The position numbers and the translations under genes are program-made. This document shows, one piece after another, positions 1-6,694 of a stretch of 11,346 nt of DNA. The number at the start of each line of letters is the position of its first letter. Position 1 is the stretch's first letter. The notes below the pieces were generated by a model. The model made no database searches and was not told the origin of the DNA. It worked only from the letters and a program-made list of their open reading frames with translations. This DNA comes from Candidatus Solincola jinzensis (lineage in GTDB: Bacteria > Actinomycetota > Geothermincolia > Geothermincolales > RBG-13-55-18), in contig JACVJG010000046.1 of the NCBI GenBank assembly GCA_015711875.1, positions 1-11,346 on the forward strand, in the 5' to 3' direction.

Positions 1-1215
1 CCGGGGGCAGCCGACGCCCACGTGGTGGTTACCTACCTCACCCCCGGTGGGGTGCCGGTGCCGAAAAACCACACCGCCCCCGCCAACTCACGTTACACCA
101 TCTATGTCAACAGCAACCTCGGCTTGGACTTCGAAAACTCCTTCACCGTGCAATCCGACCAGCCCCTCATAGTGGAGAGGCCGATGTATTTCCGCTACTC
201 CGGCCTGGGAAATCACGACTGGAGAGGGGGACACGACGCCATGGGTTCCACCCAGCTCTCGCGCAGGTGGTACTTCGCCGAGGGCTATACGGGAGACGGC
301 TTCGAGGAGTGGCTGACGGTGCAGAACCCCAACGGCGACTGGGCCACCCTGGATGTCACCTACTACGTGAACAACGGCCTGCCCATCAAGCGCCGGCACT
401 ACGTCGGGCCCACCTCCCGTTACACCATCAGCGTGAACCGGGACGCGGGGGAAGGCGTGGAGGTATCGGCATCCATCGAGTCGGATCTTCCGGTCCTGGC
501 CGAGCGCCCCATGTATTTCGACTACCAGGGATCCATGGACGGAGGCCATATCGTCATGGGCTGCAACCGCCTGGCGACGGACTGGTATCTGGCGGAGGGG
601 GCCACCTTCGACCCCTTCACCGAGTACATCACCATCCAGAACCCAAATCCCGTCGCCGCCACCGTGGCGGTGTCGTATTACACCCCCGGCGGAGCTCCCA
701 TAACGCGCAACCATACCGTGCACGAGCACTCGCGCTACACCATCAACGCGGGGCTCGACTCCGGGGTGGCCTCGGAACTCTCAGCCTACCTGCACTCCAA
801 CCAGCCTATCATCGTTGAGAGGCCCATGTACTTCAACATGTTGTGGGGAGGCCTGCCAGGGGGCCATTGCGCCACCGGGGTCAACTCCCCCTCCACGCAG
901 TGGTACTTCGGCGAGGGTTACACCGGCTCCGGCTTCGACATGTGGCTGACGATACAGAACCCCGGGACGGTCACCGCCAACATCACCGTCACCTACAACG
1001 TGCAGGGAGGGACGCCGTTCACCAAGCACCATACCGTGAACCCACAGAGCCGCTACACCATCGACGTGGGCTCGGACGCCGGCAAAGACCTTCAGCTCTC
1101 GGCCTACATTCAATCCGACCAACCGGTTATATGCGAGCGTCCCATGTATTTCTTCTACCAGGGCTACCACTCGTATGACTGGCCGGGAGGCCACGACTCA
1201 CAGGGCTTCGCGCCT
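1..1215 (+). repeat. Four tandem ~105-codon protein repeats (first one partial)
   Basis: Taking the conserved WY(F/L)xEG as the unit start, units run 1-267 (truncated), 268-582, 583-900 and 901-1215, that is 105, 106 and 105 codons for the complete ones. ERPMYF is identical in all four, SRYTI recurs in all four, and GGH follows each ERPMYF. DNA identity between units is clearly lower than protein motif identity, so the repeats look old and held by selection rather than recently copied. Confidence 0.88.
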
Positions 1216-1218
1216 TGA
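1..1218 (+). CDS. Surface repeat protein, C-terminal part (5' end outside window)
   Basis: The reading frame is open from the first base, so the gene begins upstream; the first in-window GTG at 22 lies inside a repeat and is not the true start. The visible 405 codons consist almost wholly of one ~105-residue unit repeated, each with a WYxxEG opening, an aromatic/acidic segment, IQNP or VQNP, a SRYTI segment and an ERPMYF strand followed by GGH. The protein stops right after the last unit. The alternating hydrophobic pattern and high Gly/Pro/Tyr content suggest beta-sandwich modules of an exported protein. Comparable modules are common in uncultured Actinomycetota and resemble what is annotated as DUF5719, but I cannot confirm that assignment here. 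Adhesion or cell-surface display is a guess. No anchor or sorting motif is seen at the C-terminus, so any signal peptide or anchor must lie in the missing N-terminal part. Confidence 0.9.
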   Translation, partial: PGAADAHVVVTYLTPGGVPVPKNHTAPANSRYTIYVNSNLGLDFENSFTVQSDQPLIVERPMYFRYSGLGNHDWRGGHDAMGSTQLSRRWYFAEGYTGDGFEEWLTVQNPNGDWATLDVTYYVNNGLPIKRRHYVGPTSRYTISVNRDAGEGVEVSASIESDLPVLAERPMYFDYQGSMDGGHIVMGCNRLATDWYLAEGATFDPFTEYITIQNPNPVAATVAVSYYTPGGAPITRNHTVHEHSRYTINAGLDSGVASELSAYLHSNQPIIVERPMYFNMLWGGLPGGHCATGVNSPSTQWYFGEGYTGSGFDMWLTIQNPGTVTANITVTYNVQGGTPFTKHHTVNPQSRYTIDVGSDAGKDLQLSAYIQSDQPVICERPMYFFYQGYHSYDWPGGHDSQGFAP

Positions 1219-1493
1219 GCGAAAGCGGGAAAGAGCCAGGGGCCCTCGCCGACGGCAAAAAAGAGATGCTGCAAGCGGGAAACGAAAAAGGAGCCAGGGT
1301 TCGCTGTCCCTGAAAACAAGCCGCTCCGGGGTGGCGAATACGGCGGTTTCCAGCGCTTCATGGAGGCGGAAAGGTCAGGGCGCTCATGGAAAATCCATAC
1401 ATATACAAGAGCTGCAAGCCCGAAAACGAGGGATACGCGGAGGGTTTGCGGAGGGTTGCCCCGTTCTGGGTGCGCGATATCCGCAGCTTATTC

Positions 1494-1499
1494 TAAAAT
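1494..1499 (+). promoter_or_regulatory. -10 element TAAAAT, probable leaderless promoter
   Basis: TAAAAT lies exactly 6 nt before the ATG at 1506, the distance at which transcription would begin at or next to the start codon. No Shine-Dalgarno sequence precedes the ATG. No good -35 hexamer is visible at 16-18 nt upstream, so this is a moderate call. The 1219-1493 gap before it shows no gene or terminator I can recognise. Confidence 0.5.
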
Positions 1500-1505
1500 G
1501 GTCGC

Positions 1506-2066
1506 ATGGAGGAGGATATCCGAACCACCGATTTCGTGGATTACCAGGCCATCTTCTCCCACGCCCTGGTGCTGGTGGGAAAAGGTTCGAGCGTGAGCGA
1601 TGCTCTCGAGGCCTGCGTGCGGGAACGCTATCCCCTGACCTGCAGGGATATCATCGCTGAAGCCGGCCTTGTCCTCCGCCGCCTCAAAGAGGAGCGGGGC
1701 TGGGGCTCTCTGCGGGCGTTGCGCGAGCTGGCGGATCGGCATGGGCTCGCAGAGGAGCTGCGCTCAAGGGGGGATTCCACAGAGGGCGCGCATCGCGGCC
1801 TCCGCTCGGAGCATGCCGTGGCGGATTTTCCCCGCGTCTTCGCTCTGGCGCAGCGCAAGCGGCAGGCCGGGTTCTCCCTCGAGGATTCCCTGGAGATGGC
1901 GGTACGTGAGCTATACCCTCAGACCTATCGCAAAGTGAGCGAAAAAGCGCTCGAATACGTGCGCATGGCGGCCCGGAAGCGCAACGTGCACGAGTTGAGG
2001 GCGCTCAGGGAGCTGGCCGAGGACGTCGAGCTCTTCCGCTCCCTGGAGTCGCCAACCCCGGACTGA
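1506..2066 (+). CDS. Helical protein with two copies of a 74-residue domain
   Basis: This 186-residue protein is not one I recognise. Residues 12-85 and 107-180 align without gaps over 74 positions. By hand count about 28 are identical, including a VRE-x-YP-x-T-x-R segment and an L-R-A-L-R-E-L-A segment in both copies. A hydrophilic linker (86-106) joins them. Composition is rich in Arg, Glu, Leu and Ala with no membrane segment or signal peptide, so it should be a soluble, cytoplasmic, all-helical protein. Two copies of one helical domain would suit a dimer-like scaffold or a nucleic-acid or protein binder, but that is speculation. The ATG at 1506 is chosen because a TAAAAT -10 sits 6 nt upstream. 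GGAGGAGG falls after this ATG and is too far from the next in-frame start (GTG at 1536) to serve it. The gene converges on the DUF4190-like gene with only 7 nt between stop codons. Confidence 0.75.
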   Translation: MEEDIRTTDFVDYQAIFSHALVLVGKGSSVSDALEACVRERYPLTCRDIIAEAGLVLRRLKEERGWGSLRALRELADRHGLAEELRSRGDSTEGAHRGLRSEHAVADFPRVFALAQRKRQAGFSLEDSLEMAVRELYPQTYRKVSEKALEYVRMAARKRNVHELRALRELAEDVELFRSLESPTPD

Positions 2067-2073
2067 GAGGCGT

Positions 2074-2757
2074 TCACCCACCTGTTGCCAACGCCAACAC
2101 CAGCGCCAGCAAGCCCAGGCAGAGCGCTACGTTGAATATCCCCACGATTATCCCCGCCAGCGCCAATCCCTCACCCTCCAGGCTCCCATTCGCCTCTCGG
2201 ATGCGCTGCCGGGAGGCAAACCCAAGGGCGATGGCGGCCACAGCGGGGAAAAAGGGGATGGCGATAAAGCTGATCAAGGCGCAGATGAGGGAGATGATGG
2301 CCAGATCATCCGTCTTGCGCGCCCTGAATGGGGCCTGATAGGGATAAAGAGTATGGTGGAGATATGGCGCTTGAGGATAGGGCCGCGGATAATCGCCGTA
2401 AGGGCTCCAGGGCATGCCGCCAGGCGGCGGAGCCGCATAGCCGAAGGCCGCCTCCCGCGACGGGTAGGGCGGATGCGGAGGAGGCGCCCCACCCCCGGAA
2501 GATGCCGCAGACGGTGGCGGCGCAAGCGGCTCCGCGGCCCCTCTTCCCCACGCCTCACTAGCCCCGGGAGTTCCCGAGCTCTCACCGCCGCTCACAGACG
2601 CTTCCCCAACGCCTTGGGGGGAAGCCGCCTTCAGGCTCGAGCCGCAAACATGGCAGAACGCCGCCGAGGCCGGCATCAGCTTTCCACAGCTCGCGCAGGC
2701 CAGGTATCCGCCTTCCTCCCTCGCCCCTGCCCCTTGCCCTGCCCTCTCATCGTCCAT
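2074..2757 (-). CDS. Zinc-ribbon, proline-rich linker, DUF4190-like membrane protein
   Basis: The 227-residue product has three parts. Residues 21-39 form a zinc ribbon with two CxxC pairs (C21, C24, C35, C38). Residues ~40-150 are a low-complexity Pro/Gly/Ala/Tyr linker. Residues ~150-227 hold two hydrophobic helices separated by a short basic/acidic loop; the first ends in an ALGF-like turn and the second opens with GLALAGI, the pattern of DUF4190 domains. It is probably a small inner-membrane protein with a cytoplasmic zinc ribbon; the role of such proteins is unknown. I choose ATG 2757 because AAGGGAGG lies 5 nt upstream. A GTG at 2802 in the same frame would add 15 residues but has a weaker setting. 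It converges closely with the 1506-2066 gene and stands apart from other minus-strand genes. Confidence 0.82.
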   Translation of the reverse strand: MDDERAGQGAGAREEGGYLACASCGKLMPASAAFCHVCGSSLKAASPQGVGEASVSGGESSGTPGASEAWGRGAAEPLAPPPSAASSGGGAPPPHPPYPSREAAFGYAAPPPGGMPWSPYGDYPRPYPQAPYLHHTLYPYQAPFRARKTDDLAIISLICALISFIAIPFFPAVAAIALGFASRQRIREANGSLEGEGLALAGIIVGIFNVALCLGLLALVLALATGG

Positions 2758-2906
2758 GAGGCCTCCCTTGCCCGTAAAAGCATTCGCCTCCCTTATGCTC
2801 ACCCCACCGCTCGCAGCAGGCGGGCAGCATCACGGGTCATCATAAAACGACATCGCCTCCACAGCCCTCCCTCCGCCACCCCTCGCCGTGAGCGAAAACC
2901 TGGTTA

Positions 2907-2987
2907 TCACAATATTTTAAAACCGCACGGCGCGTCGGAAAACCTGGTGTGATAGATACCGTTATGTGCTCCCATCGACCCTCTCAT
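2907..2987 (-). CDS. Possible 26-codon micro-ORF with strong translation signals
   Basis: ATG at 2987 to TGA at 2907. It is preceded by AAGGAGGTG, a near-perfect anti-Shine-Dalgarno match, with about 5 nt to the ATG, and by a good promoter at 3017-3044. The peptide is not recognised and has no signal peptide or membrane segment. It could be a real small protein, a leader peptide, or the surviving 5' end of a longer gene, such as a transposase, that has been lost. The third is my preferred reading, held weakly. Confidence 0.2.
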   Translation of the reverse strand: MRGSMGAHNGIYHTRFSDAPCGFKIL

Positions 2988-3016
2988 TTGGACACCTCCT
3001 TCTTTTACTCTTTAGC

Positions 3017-3044
3017 ATTTTAAGCAAATCATAGGGGGTGTCCA
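3017..3044 (-). promoter_or_regulatory. Sigma-70-type promoter on the minus strand
   Basis: Read on the minus strand, TGGACA (3044-3039, five of six matches to TTGACA) is followed after 16 nt by TAAAAT (3022-3017, five of six matches to TATAAT). It points at the micro-ORF starting at 2987, with its Shine-Dalgarno between. The -35 lies in one arm of a 7-bp inverted repeat, GGACACC at 2990-2996 and GGTGTCC at 3037-3043, an arrangement that could be a relic of an insertion-sequence end. Confidence 0.45.
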
Positions 3045-3400
3045 CCATGTTTCTGAACCTGGGCACCTGGCCAAGGCCGATCTCGCTTTGCGGGCGGCTC
3101 TTGATCCCGGCCAGCGGATAGGAAAACTCTGGGACTATCCACATGGTCGCTCTTTGAAAGCGCGACCCCGAACGTAGAGGGCAGGCGAAAAAGCCCGCGA
3201 GATCGCCGAGCTGATCCCCCGGCGCGCAGCGTCGTCACTTTGGTGTCCATGCGGCACGCATAAACCCGCGGCATCAACGGGATGGGTATGAGGGCCGTGA
3301 GCTGCGGGACGGTTATCCCCCACGCCGCCCCTCGGGTTTATCATTGATAGCGAGGGCCAAGGCCACGACCAGCGCGGCGTCAGCGCACCCGGGGCTCATG

Positions 3401-3409
3401 TGATATCAT
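3401..3409 (+). promoter_or_regulatory. Extended -10 element TGATATCAT upstream of the nucleosidase gene
   Basis: TGA followed by TATCAT (five of six matches to TATAAT) gives an extended -10 form that can work without a good -35. It would leave a leader of roughly 120 nt before the ATG at 3536. I see no riboswitch fold in that leader by eye. Confidence 0.35.
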
Positions 3410-3535
3410 GACCCGCGTCGTTCACCGCCTCTATAGCGCTCTGGAAAAACGGCGCAACAGGGTCGCGGTTCCGCAGGGCACTACGGCGAGATACCCGGCG
3501 TCGTCCGGATATGACGGCTTAAAAGGGGTGAGATC

Positions 3536-4348
3536 ATGATAGCGATCATCTGCGCCACCCCGTGGGAGTTCAGGGCGGCCCTGGACGCGTTCCACACGGG
3601 TCGGGAAACGGAGGCTCCCACGGGCATGCGTGCCTATCTTGGGGAATGCGGCGGCCGCGAGGCGATAGCGCTCTGCGTAGGGGTTGGCAAGGTCGCCGCG
3701 GCGGCGGGAGCGATGTTCCTCGTGGAGCGCCACCGGCCGCAGGAACTGCTGGTTTTCGGCACCGCGGGGGCCCTATGCGACGAGGTAAGGCTGGGAGACC
3801 TGGTGATAGCGGAGGAGGTTATCCCCGCAGACACCGGGATCGCCCACTCCGGGGGGTTTCATACCACGGGACCGGGAATGCATGAAGGGGGAAAGCTGGT
3901 CTTTCATCCCTCCTTCGGCGCCGCACCCGAGTTATCGAGGAAAGCCGCGATAGCGGCCTCATCCTTATCCCTGCCCTACCGGGTGGGAAAGGTGCTAACC
4001 TGCGACCAGGTGGTCCTGGACCCCGGGCTGCGACGCCACCTTGGGGAGAGCTTCCAGGCCCTGGCGGTGGAGATGGAGGGAGCAGCGGCGGCCCAGGTGG
4101 CGGAGGGAGCCGGGGTGCCCTTCCTGGCCGTGAAGGGCATAAGCGACGAGCTGTCCCATGACTTCCAGGGCCTGGAAAGGGCTCTACAGTATAAAGGGCA
4201 GAGCAGGAGCAACCTGTGGAAAGAGCGCGTGAAGCTCTCGGTGGAGGACCCCTCGGTCATGGACAAGGCCAGGGAGCTGGCGCGGGGCAGGGACCTCGCC
4301 CTGCAAAGGCTGGGAAGTTTCCTCTGCGCGTTTCTGGGGTCGGGTTAG
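3536..4348 (+). CDS. MTA/SAH nucleosidase-like or futalosine hydrolase-like enzyme
   Basis: This 270-residue protein belongs to the PNP/UDP phosphorylase superfamily. Members cleave the N-glycosidic bond of nucleosides such as 5'-methylthioadenosine, S-adenosylhomocysteine or aminodeoxyfutalosine. Visible marks are the N-terminal strand with E11, in register with catalytic Glu12 of E. coli MtnN; GVGK at 49-52; GTAGAL at 75-80; CDQVVLD at 156-162; VEMEG at 178-182, matching the purine/ribose-binding Glu; and ISD at 202-204 with the catalytic Asp. It is about 40 residues longer than E. coli MtnN, partly through a longer loop after 100 and an extended C-terminus, so the substrate may differ from MTA/SAH. 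No menaquinone or methionine-salvage gene lies beside it. The start is supported by AAGGGGTG a few nt upstream of the ATG. It is soluble and cytoplasmic. Fold confidence is high; substrate is open. Confidence 0.9.
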   Translation: MIAIICATPWEFRAALDAFHTGRETEAPTGMRAYLGECGGREAIALCVGVGKVAAAAGAMFLVERHRPQELLVFGTAGALCDEVRLGDLVIAEEVIPADTGIAHSGGFHTTGPGMHEGGKLVFHPSFGAAPELSRKAAIAASSLSLPYRVGKVLTCDQVVLDPGLRRHLGESFQALAVEMEGAAAAQVAEGAGVPFLAVKGISDELSHDFQGLERALQYKGQSRSNLWKERVKLSVEDPSVMDKARELARGRDLALQRLGSFLCAFLGSG

Positions 4349-4750
4349 CCTGCGCCGAGCCTATCCCGCCGCTTCCACGCCCGCGCAAACGCTGCCGTAC
4401 GTGATTCCAGCGATCCGCGCGTAGTTCCATGCGCGTTTCGCGGAACCCTTCCTTCGAGCCCCATTGGCGACCATGAAGAGGCAAGGCAAGGCGTCGTCTT
4501 TTACGGTGTTTATGTACTTATATAGCTCAAGCTCAGCGAACCCCCTCGCGTGTGGCATCCTGTCGGCGCTTCCGTCAGCCAAGACCCGTCATCGACCGCC
4601 TCACCGGCGCTGCCGCCCAGATAGAAGTAATCAGCATATCCTGATCCGCCCGGGATAACGCTTCCAGCGTGTTCGTGTCCACCTACCTGGTGAAACCAGC
4701 GCCGTTGCCCCCGGTCATGCCGTCGCGTTATGGGGAGGGCCGCGCCAAGG
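4349..4750. other. Intergenic region with signs of decayed foreign DNA
   Basis: About 400 nt between convergent genes. Base composition is uneven, with an AT-richer patch around 4495-4530 inside GC-rich flanks. The minus strand carries the methyltransferase-like fragment described separately. Other minus-strand frames across 4516-4770 stay open without a usable start codon and give protein-like but unrecognised text. I see no terminator with a U-run for either flanking gene. Confidence 0.5.
4361..4582 (-). pseudogene. Fragment resembling the N-terminus of a phage-type C5 DNA methyltransferase
   Basis: The minus-strand frame ends TYGSVCAGVEAAG-stop, with the core at 4402-4367. Phage-type Dcm enzymes begin with a very similar segment, YGSVCSGIEAA, which is motif I for S-adenosylmethionine binding. 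Here it is cut off by a stop codon where the family continues with a TVAW-like run, and the following DNA is the 3' end of the nucleosidase gene. The Pro-Cys catalytic motif and all later motifs are absent. The 50-odd residues before it are not recognised and may be unrelated. I read it as a remnant of a methyltransferase gene, probably prophage-derived. The match is short, so chance is possible. Confidence 0.3.
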
Positions 4751-5854
4751 TCAGCGTATAGCTGACTTCAATCCATCCATGCTTTCCGCAAGTGGAGCGG
4801 TGAAGAAAAAAGTGGAACCCTCTCCCGGGGAGGACTCCACCCAAACCCGGCCACCCCAGCCCTCCACCGCCCTCTTCACGGTGGCGAGGCCGATCCCAAG
4901 ACCAGGTTCCTCCCCGCTCTGAAAGCGGGTAAAGGGCTCGAACACCGCGGGGAGATCCTCGGCCTCAATGCCCGTGCCATTATCTTGGACGAACACCACG
5001 GCCTCTCCCCCCGCCACCCTTCCTCCGACCTCGATCACCGGCGGGCGCTCTTCGCTCGAATATTTCAGGGCGTTATCCAGGAGGTTGGAGAGCACCTGGT
5101 TCAGCTTCAACGGGTCCACAAAGATGGAAGGCAGGCCTTCCTGGACCTGGATGATCGCCCCCCTGTCCCTCACCTCCATCTCCCTTTCCACCAACAGCTC
5201 CCGCGCCATCTCCGCTGGGTTGACCACCTGCGACTCCCCCTCGGCCTTGCCGGCGCGGGCATACTCCAGCAAAGACGATACCAGATGCCGCATGCGCCCC
5301 ACGGCTTTCAGTATGCGTTCGGCATATTCGCTGCCCTCCTCCCCCAGCTCGCTGTTCTTGCGCTCCAGCAGGAGCTCAGCGAAGCCCTCGATCACCACCA
5401 GGGGAGCGATAAGATCGTGGGATATAGTGTAGGAGTAGGCTTCCAGTTCGCGGTTTTTCTCGCTCAACTCCCGCGTGCGCTCTTCCACCCTTTGCTCCAG
5501 CTCGCGGCTCTGGCGGACGAGATCTTCCTCCAGACGGGTCCTCCTCGCGCTCAGTTCCGCCACCACCGCGCTCACCAGGAGAAAGGATGCGCTTCTCGCA
5601 AATTCGACCCACAGGGATACCGGCAGCGAGCTGAAAAGCCTCGATACCAAGAGGACCGCGCAAAGCCCCACCGCGACCCACATGCCGCGATGACCCCACC
5701 AGAGGGCCGCCAGCACCACGGGAAGATAGAAAAAATGGGTGAAGACGATGTCGCTCTTCTTCACGTGATGGAACCAGGCCATGAGAAAGAGCCCCATGGC
5801 AACGAGCAGGCCCATGAACGCCAGTTTGGCCTTTGCGTGAGGGTCAGGTCTCAA
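4751..5854 (-). CDS. Orphan membrane sensor histidine kinase
   Basis: With the TTG start at 5854 the product has 367 residues. Four hydrophobic helices lie at about 11-28, 37-55, 58-74 and 85-101, with hardly any periplasmic loop, so it probably senses a membrane or cytoplasmic signal. A coiled coil (~102-140) leads to the HisKA domain with H146 in SHDLIAPL. The HATPase_c domain follows: N box around N260 (NLLDNALKYS), G1 box DNGTG at 291-295, F box FEPFTRF at 305-311, G2 box GLGIGLATVK from 318. All boxes are intact, so it should autophosphorylate. TTG 5854 is preferred because AAGGGGGAG lies 6 nt upstream; ATG at 5902 or 5989 in the same frame would add 16 or 45 residues that look non-coding. 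No response regulator is beside it, so its partner is elsewhere. Confidence 0.88.
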   Translation of the reverse strand: MRPDPHAKAKLAFMGLLVAMGLFLMAWFHHVKKSDIVFTHFFYLPVVLAALWWGHRGMWVAVGLCAVLLVSRLFSSLPVSLWVEFARSASFLLVSAVVAELSARRTRLEEDLVRQSRELEQRVEERTRELSEKNRELEAYSYTISHDLIAPLVVIEGFAELLLERKNSELGEEGSEYAERILKAVGRMRHLVSSLLEYARAGKAEGESQVVNPAEMARELLVEREMEVRDRGAIIQVQEGLPSIFVDPLKLNQVLSNLLDNALKYSSEERPPVIEVGGRVAGGEAVVFVQDNGTGIEAEDLPAVFEPFTRFQSGEEPGLGIGLATVKRAVEGWGGRVWVESSPGEGSTFFFTAPLAESMDGLKSAIR

Positions 5855-6090
5855 AGCGCTCTCCCCCTTGTTACAAAAGACGAGACCACTAATAACACGC
5901 ATCGCGACCAGGGGCAAGTGCCGCAAAGGGGCGGGTGCCCACGCCAGCCGCCTTCCTTTAAATGACACGCGGGATATCGCCCATGCCAATCTGCCCGCAC
6001 ATACCCAATGCGCAAAGCGTCAGCTCGGGCACCGCTGGAAGAACCCCGACGGGCAAAAGGATGCATGAGGCACCTGTCCCCGGCCGCTGC

Positions 6091-6096
6091 TATAAT
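6091..6096 (+). promoter_or_regulatory. Consensus -10 TATAAT, probable leaderless promoter
   Basis: A perfect TATAAT ends 6 nt before the ATG at 6103, so the transcript should begin at or within a few nt of the start codon. No Shine-Dalgarno precedes the ATG. The -35 region is poor. The spacing equals that at 1494-1499. The gap to the divergent kinase gene (5855-6090) holds nothing else I recognise. Confidence 0.6.
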
Positions 6097-6102
6097 ATTG
6101 CC

Positions 6103-6555
6103 ATGAGCGGAGAGAGCAACGAAAAAGCGGGTTGGAAACGCCGCCTGCTCGCGGCCCTTCTGGGCGTCACCGGGCTGGGGACGGCGATTTTCTGGGCGCT
6201 TTTCTTCAGCGGGAAGATCCAGGCCACGGAGACGGAGCAGGACGAGGCGTTCGAGCGCGCCTTTCCCCTCGCCGACGCCTGGATGAGCTCTCTTGCCATG
6301 CTCGCCGCCTGGCACATGTGGCGAGGCGAGCGAGAGGGGGAGTTCCTGGGCACCGCGGCGGGAAGCGCCCTGGTGTTCCTGGCCCTTATGGATATCCTCT
6401 ATTCCCTCGAGAACCGCAAGTACTGGCCCCTGGATGCGGATCGCGCCACCATGCTGGCCATCCATCTCTGGACCCTGGGGCTGGGGGCATCCACCCTCGC
6501 GCATCTATGGAAGTCCGCCAGGGATGAGGGCCGGGGCGGGGACACGGTCTTATAA
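6103..6555 (+). CDS. Four-helix integral membrane protein, unknown function
   Basis: The 150-residue product has a charged N-terminus and four likely membrane helices at about 15-36, 52-72, 80-101 and 115-136. Polar residues near or within the helices include D58, H71, D97 and H121. There is no cleavable signal peptide; helix 1 is probably a signal anchor. I do not recognise the family. ATG 6103 is chosen because a perfect TATAAT ends 6 nt before it; an earlier in-frame ATG at 5962 would put that promoter inside the gene and adds sequence that does not look coding. It is divergent from the histidine kinase, 248 nt away, which could mean shared regulation, but nothing in the sequence proves it. 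It converges on the pentapeptide-repeat gene. Confidence 0.75.
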   Translation: MSGESNEKAGWKRRLLAALLGVTGLGTAIFWALFFSGKIQATETEQDEAFERAFPLADAWMSSLAMLAAWHMWRGEREGEFLGTAAGSALVFLALMDILYSLENRKYWPLDADRATMLAIHLWTLGLGASTLAHLWKSARDEGRGGDTVL

Positions 6556-6694
6556 ACAGCAAACGGCTGCCACGTCGGCTCTTGGTCTCTCGCGGGATCA
6601 CGGCTCACTCCGAGACTGAAACCCAGCTTCATGGCTGCTACGTAACGGCTCGTGGCCCTCCCGCGGCAAGAGCGAGGGTGGGGGATCCAGGGGT

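Larger units (their letters stand above)
2758..3535. other. Long intergenic region with no confident long gene
   Basis: About 780 nt without a gene I would call. It carries the 5' region of the DUF4190-like gene, an AT-rich patch around 2900-3030 that stands out from the GC-rich surroundings, an 11-bp direct repeat GAAAACCTGGT (2894-2904 and 2938-2948), a minus-strand promoter and micro-ORF (separate entries), and the promoter and leader of the nucleosidase gene. Open frames between 3029 and 3344 on the minus strand have no convincing start sites, overlap each other and match nothing I recognise; they may be decayed coding sequence. Confidence 0.6.

Noticed and set aside
88..729. A 213-codon minus-strand frame opposite the repeat protein
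   Set aside because: It mirrors the repeat units; the plus-strand reading keeps the repeat motifs.
1508..1515. GGAGGAGG as a Shine-Dalgarno for a later start in the duplicated helical protein
   Set aside because: It lies after the ATG at 1506 and the next in-frame candidate (GTG 1536) is about 20 nt further on, too far.
3039..4683. TGTCCACC present both near 3039 and near 4676 as possible paired mobile-element ends
   Set aside because: Only 8 bases match, orientation is the same rather than inverted, and no transposase lies between.
4985..5965. A 326-codon open frame on the plus strand opposite the histidine kinase
   Set aside because: The minus strand encodes all kinase boxes in order; the antisense frame has no recognisable domain and no ribosome site.
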